Shown piece after piece: positions 1 through 8,183 of a DNA stretch of 64,000 nucleotides. The first letter of the stretch is position 1. Each line of letters begins with the position of its first letter. The stretch is taken from contig SVMB01000003.1 in the NCBI GenBank assembly GCA_015067675.1, positions 1 through 64,000 of the forward strand, given 5' to 3'. The DNA is from Oscillospiraceae bacterium. GTDB lineage: Bacteria > Bacillota > Clostridia > Oscillospirales > QAMX01. The position numbers and the translations under genes were made by a program. The notes under the pieces are model-generated. The model worked only from the letters and a program-made list of their open reading frames with translations. It made no database searches and was not told the origin of the DNA.

Positions 1-989
1 GTATTGAGCAGCGCGTCCATGAAGGCTTCCTTGGATTTCTCCGGCGCCATGATCACGGTCTTGCCCGGGAAGCAGTCATAGCCCCAGACCGATCCGTGAC
101 TGTCCGAGGAACAGGTGGTGCCCACCCGGAAGCCGCTGTCCAGCGCCACGGAATAGGTATATTCGTTGATCATGTTGGACGCCCGGTCGCCGCCGTTGCC
201 CATTTCCACCATTTTGAGCATCCGTTTGAACGCAGGCGTGTTATTCTTATGCAGCGAGAAGTTCCAGATACCCGGTACGGAGTATCCGATGATCTGGGGA
301 TGCGCCAGCGTACAGATTACATTGGGGCTCTGCTCAAAACGCTGGTAAAACTCAGACCAGGTGTAGGTATTGGCAAAGTTATCGGCGTTGACCGTGACGA
401 TCTCGCCGGAATTCTTGTGCGGTACGCCGTAGCGGTCATACTCAACGGCGGTGATTTCCGATTCACAGCCCGGGAACACGATCAGCTCCATGGGCTGCTC
501 ATCCTCGGCGTCGGTGAAGCCCCTGAAAAAGTCCCGGGGATTGATCGTACTGCCGTGGTCGGATACCACACAGAAGTCAAGCTTATTCTCTTCCTTGACC
601 TGACGGATATACTCCCAGGCAAACCCGGAGGTGCGGGCGGCGAACCGCTCATGGTCATGCTCCGTCGTGGTGTGATCGTGAAAATCGCCCACGAAATACT
701 GCATCCCGTCCTCGGGTGACGCATGCAGGCGCTCACGGACCGTGACCGGGCAGCGGTACTCCGCGCCATCGGCCTCCGCGACCACCACGGCGGTCCCCGG
801 ATGCAGCAGCGTCAGCAGGACGCCCGTGTCAAAGGGCAGTTCTTCCTCTTCCGAGAAGCTGCGCAGCTGCACCGCATCGCCTTCCACACGCCAGCGGATG
901 CCGCCTGTCGGCGCATCACACAGCAGCCGCAGCGGCAGGACCTCGCCGCAGAAGGATTCAATCGCATTTTTTGAAAACTGTACTGCCAT
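1..989 (-). CDS. PHP-domain metal-dependent hydrolase (CehA/McbA-like), truncated at window start
   Basis: Open minus-strand frame from ATG at 989 to the window edge; translation contains FVGDFHDHTTTEHDH, CVVSDHG and TCSSDSHGS, typical PHP metal-binding motifs. Confidence 0.8.
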   Translation of the reverse strand, partial: MAVQFSKNAIESFCGEVLPLRLLCDAPTGGIRWRVEGDAVQLRSFSEEEELPFDTGVLLTLLHPGTAVVVAEADGAEYRCPVTVRERLHASPEDGMQYFVGDFHDHTTTEHDHERFAARTSGFAWEYIRQVKEENKLDFCVVSDHGSTINPRDFFRGFTDAEDEQPMELIVFPGCESEITAVEYDRYGVPHKNSGEIVTVNADNFANTYTWSEFYQRFEQSPNVICTLAHPQIIGYSVPGIWNFSLHKNNTPAFKRMLKMVEMGNGGDRASNMINEYTYSVALDSGFRVGTTCSSDSHGSVWGYDCFPGKTVIMAPEKSKEAFMDALLN

Positions 990-1041
990 ACTGACCTCCC
1001 TCGTCCGCGCTCGTTCGTGTTGTGTTAACTCAAAATCCGCA

Positions 1042-2427
1042 TTACTTCGTCCGAATGTACTTCTTCATGAACGCTCTGGACTTTTCAGCCAGCGCGCCGA
1101 TCTCGGCAGCGTCCGCGTCGCCCACGTAATACTGGCGCATAACCTCGCCGTCGAGAGCTGCCTGACGGTCATGGATGGGGTAGAAATTCTCCATCAGGAA
1201 GCAGGCGTACTTCTGCAGACGATGCTCGCCGACAAGGCGGAACTCCCGGGAGATGGAATCGACGGCAACGGAATAGCGATCCTTGATGGACTGAATGATA
1301 TCCGCCCGCTCGTTTTCATGGGCAAAGACGATGGTGGAGCAAATGTCGCAGTTGCGGTTATGCACGGTGGAGCCGTGGCTGTCGGTGGAGCCGACGATGG
1401 GATGCACGCGGCCATTGCGGTACTCGTCGTAGTAGATCGCGGTCTGGAAGCCGTTGTGCTCATAGTAATTCTCGCCGCCAAGAACTTCATAGGCATCAAA
1501 GGGATGCTTTTCGAGCATATACCTGGTAAACGCCTCCGGCACATGCCACATATCGGCAAGCCAGTAGGGATGTGCAAAGACGCCCAGACCGCCTGCCTCG
1601 CGGATATGATCAAAGGCCCACAGGCACACGGCGTACCAGTGGCTGTCCACGCCCTCGGGAAGATCGGCCAGTGTCTTTTCAATCGCCGCAATCTGGGCCT
1701 CATAGGCTTCCAGGCTCATGGTATCGGGCGGCGTGATGGTCTCGTCAAAGCGGCGCTTATCGAGGGCACCGGCGGTTTCCGTGAAGTTTTCTTTGGTTTC
1801 AATCAGGCCGTTGACCGAGAACAGACCACCGGCATTGACGATGTGCACGGCGGTACCGGGCAGATGGACTTCCTCACCGGGGAGGATGTTGAGGGGAATA
1901 TCGGCATCGGCGTAGGCGGCGATGGCCTCAAGGGAGGGATAGTAGCGGTGATGGTCGGTGATGACGATGAAGTCATAGCCGCGTGCGCGGTAATTGGCGC
2001 AGACGATGGCCGGATCCTCGCGGCCGTCGGAGCGGCAGGTATGCATATGCAGGTCGCCGCGCAGCGGGATGCGGCAGGCAAGGTCGTCATTGAGGGCGTA
2101 GAGCGAGAATTGCTTCACCTTCGGCTCCCCTCTGTGAAGAATCCGCTCCTTTTCTTCAAATATGCGCACAATCAGCTCACATTCTGCCTGTGCAGTATAA
2201 GTAAAGCGCAGGCAGCCGTCGGCGTCGGGCGTGAGGGAATAATCGGTATGGTTCCAGGTCGAGAAGGGGTATGTCACGGAGCCCACGTCCACACGCATAA
2301 CCTTGACGGTATATTCGCCCGAGAATGCGGCGTGCACGCCCAGCGGCTTGATGGTAATCTCGGTAGGCTCTCCCACAGGGAATACCAGCGGATAGACATC
2401 AAAATTGTACTGAAATTCTTTAATCAT
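1042..2427 (-). CDS. PHP-domain metal-dependent hydrolase (CehA/McbA-like)
   Basis: 461-aa ORF; motifs RGDLHMHTCRSDG, DFIVITDHHRY, GVFAHPYW, GSTDSHGS. Confidence 0.82.
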   Translation of the reverse strand: MIKEFQYNFDVYPLVFPVGEPTEITIKPLGVHAAFSGEYTVKVMRVDVGSVTYPFSTWNHTDYSLTPDADGCLRFTYTAQAECELIVRIFEEKERILHRGEPKVKQFSLYALNDDLACRIPLRGDLHMHTCRSDGREDPAIVCANYRARGYDFIVITDHHRYYPSLEAIAAYADADIPLNILPGEEVHLPGTAVHIVNAGGLFSVNGLIETKENFTETAGALDKRRFDETITPPDTMSLEAYEAQIAAIEKTLADLPEGVDSHWYAVCLWAFDHIREAGGLGVFAHPYWLADMWHVPEAFTRYMLEKHPFDAYEVLGGENYYEHNGFQTAIYYDEYRNGRVHPIVGSTDSHGSTVHNRNCDICSTIVFAHENERADIIQSIKDRYSVAVDSISREFRLVGEHRLQKYACFLMENFYPIHDRQAALDGEVMRQYYVGDADAAEIGALAEKSRAFMKKYIRTK

Positions 2428-2457
2428 TGCAGTTTCTCCTTCTCTTTTTGACGATTT

Positions 2458-4143
2458 CTATCGTGAAACTCGCATGAAATGCAGCTCGTATTCATGGGTG
2501 ATCGGATTTGGCACGGTATAATCCGCCCAGACCGCCGTGATGTGATGTGCATCGGCATACTCTGCCCCGTAGAGCAGTGCGCATACCCGGCGCACATTCT
2601 GCGGTCTGGTTCTCTCCAGATCGTTTCGCACAACCCGAAGCTGCCGATCCTCCCGTTTGAGAAAGGCCGGGATGAATCCCGACTGATTGGTTGCAAGCCG
2701 GTCGCAGACCATGCAGTCCCGCAGGATCCGGGCATCCGCGCCCCACCGGGGATTCTCCGTGCAGAAGCGGTAAAAGACCTCCATGTACTCCTCCAGCGGC
2801 ATACGCCCGGCATCGCGCACGGATGCGCCGAATGTCCGCAGCAGCTCCCAGGGATCGTTTGCCAGCGTATCCGTCAGATAGGCGACGGTTCTGCGAAAGC
2901 GTCCGGAGTTCACAAGCCGGTCAAGGGAATCCTCCACGTCATGGATTACCGCAAGGTCTGCTTCCGTCAGCCATGGCGTGGATGTGACCTCATAGGGCGG
3001 CGTCTCCCGGAACGTACAGGGGTACTCCTCCGGGCATTCCCGCATATCGGCGCCGTGCAGCAGCTTGAGAAAGCCCAGCTGCAGCATATGCGCCCCCAGC
3101 TTCCAGCCGATGCGAAAGCTGTCGGCAAAGGTATCCAGATCTTCCAGCGGCAGTCCCGCGATGAGATCAATATGGATGTGCATATTTCCTGGAATCAGCA
3201 GACGGCGGATATTCTCCCTGAGGCGGGTGGTGTTTGTCTTGCGGTGAATTGCCGAGAGCGTCGGCTCATGAAAGCTCTGCATACCGATCTCGAGCTGAAA
3301 GAGTCCGACAGGCGCGCTGCCGAGAATCCGGATACACTCCTCGTCGAGGATATCTCCCGCGATCTCAAAGTGATAGCAGGTACCCGCCGGGATCACACCG
3401 GCGCGGGATTGATCAATGAGATATGCCCAGAAATCCCGGGCACGGGCAGGATTTGCGTTAAACGTGCGGTCCACCAGCTTGATGGTACGCGCACCGTGCT
3501 GCGCCAGCGCAATGAGCTCCCGCTTTGACTCCTCCGGATCGTAAAAACGCACTGAACCACAGCGTCCCGAGAGACAAAAGGCGCAGGAATAGGGACAGCC
3601 CCGGCTGGTCTCCCAATAGGCAATGCGACCTTGAAGTGCCGCAGCGTATTCCGCCGGATCAGGCTTCACCGGCGTGCCGGTACCGATCACCGGTTCCGAG
3701 ATATGCCCGCGCAGGCAAACACCGGGGACCTTTTTCACGTCATCTCCGCGCAGAACAGCATTTAAAAGCCCCGGCAGGCTCTCCTCGCCCTCGCCGGAGA
3801 GGATGTAATCGATCTCCGGGTGCGCATCGAGGTATTTTTCTGCATAGTAGGAGACCTCGGGGCCGCCCAGAATGATCAAAGGCGGCTCCGAGGTTTCTTT
3901 CAGCGTCCGGGTCAGTTCCCACACAAACGCGATATTCCAGATATAGCAGGCAATTCCCACAACCTGCGGCTGCGTATCCAGTATACGCTCAGCCACGGCT
4001 GCGACCTGCTCGTTGACGGTACCTTCCGTAATCTGCACGCGGATGCGCTCATCGCCCCAACGGCGGATGCCCGCCTGCAGGCAATACGGAACGGTTGAGG
4101 AATGAATGTACTGCGAGTGCAGACTGACCAGCGTACAGTTCAT
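2458..4143 (-). CDS. B12-binding-domain radical SAM protein (DUF4080-like C-terminus)
   Basis: 561 aa; CxxxCxxC motif in ETSRGCPYSCAFCLSGR; N-terminal B12-binding-like region (VGIACYIWNIAFVWEL...LGGPEVSYYAEKYL). Start codon overlaps the stop of the upstream gene (TGATG). Confidence 0.85.
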   Translation of the reverse strand: MNCTLVSLHSQYIHSSTVPYCLQAGIRRWGDERIRVQITEGTVNEQVAAVAERILDTQPQVVGIACYIWNIAFVWELTRTLKETSEPPLIILGGPEVSYYAEKYLDAHPEIDYILSGEGEESLPGLLNAVLRGDDVKKVPGVCLRGHISEPVIGTGTPVKPDPAEYAAALQGRIAYWETSRGCPYSCAFCLSGRCGSVRFYDPEESKRELIALAQHGARTIKLVDRTFNANPARARDFWAYLIDQSRAGVIPAGTCYHFEIAGDILDEECIRILGSAPVGLFQLEIGMQSFHEPTLSAIHRKTNTTRLRENIRRLLIPGNMHIHIDLIAGLPLEDLDTFADSFRIGWKLGAHMLQLGFLKLLHGADMRECPEEYPCTFRETPPYEVTSTPWLTEADLAVIHDVEDSLDRLVNSGRFRRTVAYLTDTLANDPWELLRTFGASVRDAGRMPLEEYMEVFYRFCTENPRWGADARILRDCMVCDRLATNQSGFIPAFLKREDRQLRVVRNDLERTRPQNVRRVCALLYGAEYADAHHITAVWADYTVPNPITHEYELHFMRVSR

Positions 4144-5405
4144 CAGTTTTCGAAGTTTTTACCGGCAAGCCACAGGTCGCGGATCTTGTCATAGGCTTCC
4201 TGCGGGACTTCGGGCTCTTCATCGTAACCCGGGAAGCGGGGCAGGAGCTGATCGCCGGCGACTTCGGGGGTGGTGCAGGCGTTGTCATTGCGGTAGGCAT
4301 CACGCTGGGCGGGATCGCGCAGATCCGGCACGTCCACGGGAGCACCGCCGTTAAGGCAGGATCGATAGGCCAGAATACCGCAGATACCCATATCCACCGC
4401 GGTATAGACGTCAATGGCGTACTTCTTGCCGGATTCACGGCCGAGGATCTTCTGGATGAAGAAGTGAGTGGCGTAGAAGTCGGAGCCGCCGTGGCCGCCT
4501 TCCAGGGAGGCAAGCTCGGCATCGACGAACTTCTGGGGGAAGTAGCTTTCACGGTTGCCGCGGCAAGTCTTATCGCCTTCGCGGTACACGTTGAGGTAGG
4601 GATCGCCGAAGCGCTGAGTCTCCATGCAGCCCTTCTTGCCGTAGAGCTCGTAGTTGATACTGCCGGGCTCACGCTTGAGGCCGCCATGGATGCTCTTGAA
4701 CACCGCGCCGTTCTCCATCGTGACCATCTCGATACCGGCGGCCATCATGGAGATACCCTTCTGGTAGTAGTCCATATCCGGAGGCGTCATGATACCCACG
4801 ACCTTCTTCGGGCGCAGGCCGGTCATGGTCATCAGCGGGCCAAGGCTGTGGGTGCAGTAATAGAAGGGATGCATACGATTGCGCCAGTGATCGCGCTCAC
4901 CGTAGGTGATCTGCGGCCAGATGGCGGAGCAGTCATGGATATACTCGCCCTCGCCGTAGGTTGCCTCGCCGATGTCACCGTTTTCATAGCGGCGCCACAT
5001 CTCGAAAGTACGATCCATATAGCAGTAGTTCTCGGCGTAGGCATAGACCTTGCCGGACTTCTCAACGGCCTCGATGAGTGCAACGGCCTGTGCCATGGTC
5101 TCGCAGGGCAGAACCTCGGTCATGACGTGACGGCCGGATTCGAGAACACGGATAGCGTAGGTGGCGTGCTCATTGGCGTAGTTTGCCAGCACCACCGCGT
5201 CCATATCATGCTTGATGAACTCATCAAAGCTCTCATAGGTCGCAACCTCGCAGCCCTTTTCAGCCGCGACTCCCTTGACCTGCTCCAGCAGCGGCACATA
5301 CTTGTCGCACACCGCCACCAGCTCGGCTTCGGGATGATTATAAAGAACACCCATCATGGTCTTGCCGCGTCCGGCACCAAAGACACCGATTTTCAGCTTT
5401 GCCAT
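4143..5405 (-). CDS. Gfo/Idh/MocA family oxidoreductase
   Basis: 420 aa; N-terminal Rossmann fold LKIGVFGAGRGKTMMGVLYNHPEAELVAVCD, plus GRHVMTEVLPCETMAQAVALIEA typical of the family. Confidence 0.88.
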   Translation of the reverse strand: MAKLKIGVFGAGRGKTMMGVLYNHPEAELVAVCDKYVPLLEQVKGVAAEKGCEVATYESFDEFIKHDMDAVVLANYANEHATYAIRVLESGRHVMTEVLPCETMAQAVALIEAVEKSGKVYAYAENYCYMDRTFEMWRRYENGDIGEATYGEGEYIHDCSAIWPQITYGERDHWRNRMHPFYYCTHSLGPLMTMTGLRPKKVVGIMTPPDMDYYQKGISMMAAGIEMVTMENGAVFKSIHGGLKREPGSINYELYGKKGCMETQRFGDPYLNVYREGDKTCRGNRESYFPQKFVDAELASLEGGHGGSDFYATHFFIQKILGRESGKKYAIDVYTAVDMGICGILAYRSCLNGGAPVDVPDLRDPAQRDAYRNDNACTTPEVAGDQLLPRFPGYDEEPEVPQEAYDKIRDLWLAGKNFEN

Positions 5406-5446
5406 CGTTGATTCCTCCTCAATTTTACAAAGGATTTATTGCCGTC

Positions 5447-5475
5447 AGTATAACACAGCTATTTCCGTCGGTCAA
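5447..5475 (-). promoter_or_regulatory. sigma-A-type promoter for the Gfo/Idh operon
   Basis: On the minus strand TTGACC-17 nt-TATACT (-35 at 5470-5475, -10 at 5447-5452). Confidence 0.65.
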
Positions 5476-5490
5476 GGACAATATCCACTC

Positions 5491-5519
5491 TTTACCCAGG
5501 ATTTTTTCTGTGTTATACT
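5491..5519 (+). promoter_or_regulatory. sigma-A-type promoter for the glycosidase-like paralog pair
   Basis: TTTACC (5491-5496)-17 nt-TATACT (5514-5519). Confidence 0.6.
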
Positions 5520-5640
5520 GTGTTTGTCGGGATCGATATACATTCAGGATACAAATATGTACACTCCCGTCATTGCCATGACGGCTTGCCGAGGCATATA
5601 CTAAAGTTATATTCACCACCGAATGCAGGAGGTATTTTCC

Positions 5641-8151
5641 ATGTCCGATTACAAATCCGCGCTTCCTCCCGTTGATACATCTCTGAAGCTGTCGCTGCCC
5701 CACTTCCCCACCCGGATGCAGGCGCTGATCTTCCGCATGTGGGAGATGGTGCCCGCAGCAAAGCTTGCCGAAGTGCTGGGTACCACCGAGGAGATCGTCC
5801 GCGCCCTCGCCGCCGACATGGCTCTGCCGCCCCAGAAGGATACCGACGTCTGGCAGAGCTCCGGTTACATCACCATCATCCGCGCCGCGTGGCATCTGCT
5901 GCCCTACGAGCAGCTTTTAACTCTGCTTGGCTGGGATGCCGAAAAGCTTTCCTACATTCTCAAGGAGGACGACTTCCTTTCCCACAAGCTGGGCAACAAA
6001 TTCCCCTGCGAACCCATCCTCTACGCGCCTCTGACCGCCGAAGAACAGGCCGAAACCGCCCTCCTGCGCGAGACCATCCTCCGTCATGTGCGCACTCACG
6101 ACGCAGAGGACACCGTGGATCCCTTCAACTTCTTCCCGACCGCTCCAAAAAAGCGTATCCCCGGCATTTGTCCCGCCGATGCCTGCGCAAATCTGCTGGA
6201 AGGCTGGGAGCTCATCGACGAGACCGATGATGCCCGTGCCGCCGACTTCATCGCCGACTTCCGGGAGGATATGGCTCTCTGGGGTGTCGGCTTTGTCCCG
6301 TCTGAGAAAAAGCTCGTTGTCTCCATCGATCCCGCCCTTGCCGGTTCCGGTGACGAAACCCACGAGGTTAACATAACTTTCGAAGAAATCCGTGTCACCG
6401 GCGCCTCCGCCGTGGGCGTTCTGCGGGGTTTATCCCATCTGCGCACGCTGGCAGATGCGGCTTCCGGCCCTTATTACAAGCCTCTCTGCGCCAGGCGCAC
6501 CCCCGCCTTCGATGCCCGCTTTATCTACTCCTACTGCGGCCTCTACGGTTCCGCACTTGACGTGGATACCGCCATTTCCTATCCCGACGAGCTGCTGCGG
6601 GCATACTCCCGCAACGGTGTCAACGGCGTCTGGCTGCAGGCGGTTCTTTACAAACTCGTGGAATTCCCCTTTGATCCCTCCCTCTCCGAAGGCTGGCAGG
6701 AGCGTCAGGCAAGGCTGCGCGATCTGGTCGCGCGTGCCGCGCGCTACGGCCTGAAGGTCTGGCTCTACATCAACGAGCCTCGCGCCATGCCCCACTCTTT
6801 CTTTGATACCCGGCCTGAGCTGCGCGGTCATCAGCGCGGCGAGCTCTCCTCCATGTGTACCTCCGTTCCCGCCGTGCAGGAATATCTGAAATCCGGCATT
6901 ACAAGCCTCTGCACCCAGGTCCCCGGACTCGGCGGCTTCTTCACCATCTCCGTCTCCGAGAATCAGACCAACTGCTACTCCCACGGCGTGGAGGCAGACG
7001 GTGAAAACCGCATCAACTGCCCCCGCTGCGCCGAGCGCCGCCCCTGGGAGGTTATCGCCGAGGTCAACTCCCTCATCGCCGACGCTGCCCACGCCGTCGA
7101 TCCTTCCATCAAAACCATCGTCTGGACCTGGGGCTGGGGACGTATGGGACGCGAGGGGATGCACAAGGCCATCGAGCTGCTCTCCCCCAACTGCATCCTG
7201 CAGAACACCAGCGAGGAAAAGATGGACATCTCCATTGCCGGTATCGACAGCCAGGTTGTGGACTACACACTCTCTCAGATTCCGCCGTCCAAACAGAGCC
7301 GGGACGCCTGGGAGCAGGCGCTCGCCACCGGTCACAAGACCTCTGCCAAGGTTCAGTTCAACTGCACCTGGGAGGGTTCCACCGCCCCTTACATCCCGGT
7401 TTACGAAAACGTGATCGAGTACATCCGCCGACTCCGCGCCATCGGCGTGGAAAACCTGCAGCTGAGCTGGACGCTGGGCGGCTGGCCGTCTGAAAACCTC
7501 AGGATCGCCTCGTCCTATTTCTTCGAGGACGCGCAGGATTCCTTCTCCTATGAGGACGCGCTGCGCGCCTCCTACGGTGCCGATGCCGGTATTGTCAAGG
7601 AAGCGGTGAACCGCTTCTGTCGTGCATTCGCCGAGTTCCCCTTCCATGTCGGTACCCTCTATCGCGGCCCGCAGAATGCAGGCCCTGCAAACCTCCTCTT
7701 CGCTTCTCCCACCGGCCACACCGCCACCATGACCTGCTACACCTACGATGATCTGGAAAGCTGGCGCTCGATTTACCCGGTGGATGTGTTCACCGGTCAG
7801 TTAAAGAAGCTCGCTGCAGGCTGGCAGGAGGGGCTTGACGTTCTTGCCGGTATGCCCGACTGCGACTTCAAGGATACTGCACGCATCTGCGGTGCGCTGT
7901 TCTCCGCATCCTACAATCAGACGCTCTTTGTACAGGCGCGGGATGCCTTCCTGGCTTCTCCCACGGCTGAAAACCGTGCGGCGCTCATCTCCGTGATTGC
8001 GGATGAGAAGAAGCTCGCCGAAGAGACGCTGCAGATTATGTACCGCGACGCCCGCGTGGGCTACGAAGCCGCCAATCACTACTACTTCAGCCGCACGTCG
8101 CTGATGGAAAAGATCCTCAACTGCGCATGGCTTGAGCAGCATTTTGGCTGA
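5641..8151 (+). CDS. Glycoside-hydrolase-like protein (GH20-like TIM barrel) with N-terminal HTH-like helical region
   Basis: Start at MSDYKSALPP preceded by AGGAGG; contains ARFIYSYCGLYGSALDVDTAISYPDELLRAYSRNGVNGVWL, YINEPRAMP and WTWGWGRMGREGMHKAIELLSPN. Closely similar to the next ORF. Confidence 0.72.
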   Translation: MSDYKSALPPVDTSLKLSLPHFPTRMQALIFRMWEMVPAAKLAEVLGTTEEIVRALAADMALPPQKDTDVWQSSGYITIIRAAWHLLPYEQLLTLLGWDAEKLSYILKEDDFLSHKLGNKFPCEPILYAPLTAEEQAETALLRETILRHVRTHDAEDTVDPFNFFPTAPKKRIPGICPADACANLLEGWELIDETDDARAADFIADFREDMALWGVGFVPSEKKLVVSIDPALAGSGDETHEVNITFEEIRVTGASAVGVLRGLSHLRTLADAASGPYYKPLCARRTPAFDARFIYSYCGLYGSALDVDTAISYPDELLRAYSRNGVNGVWLQAVLYKLVEFPFDPSLSEGWQERQARLRDLVARAARYGLKVWLYINEPRAMPHSFFDTRPELRGHQRGELSSMCTSVPAVQEYLKSGITSLCTQVPGLGGFFTISVSENQTNCYSHGVEADGENRINCPRCAERRPWEVIAEVNSLIADAAHAVDPSIKTIVWTWGWGRMGREGMHKAIELLSPNCILQNTSEEKMDISIAGIDSQVVDYTLSQIPPSKQSRDAWEQALATGHKTSAKVQFNCTWEGSTAPYIPVYENVIEYIRRLRAIGVENLQLSWTLGGWPSENLRIASSYFFEDAQDSFSYEDALRASYGADAGIVKEAVNRFCRAFAEFPFHVGTLYRGPQNAGPANLLFASPTGHTATMTCYTYDDLESWRSIYPVDVFTGQLKKLAAGWQEGLDVLAGMPDCDFKDTARICGALFSASYNQTLFVQARDAFLASPTAENRAALISVIADEKKLAEETLQIMYRDARVGYEAANHYYFSRTSLMEKILNCAWLEQHFG

Positions 8152-8183
8152 TTCTCTCCCCAAAGGCATACAGGAGGTACACC

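Noticed and set aside
742-2451. 569-aa plus-strand ORF across the PHP gene
   Set aside because: Antisense to a clear PHP-domain CDS; composition typical of shadow ORFs.
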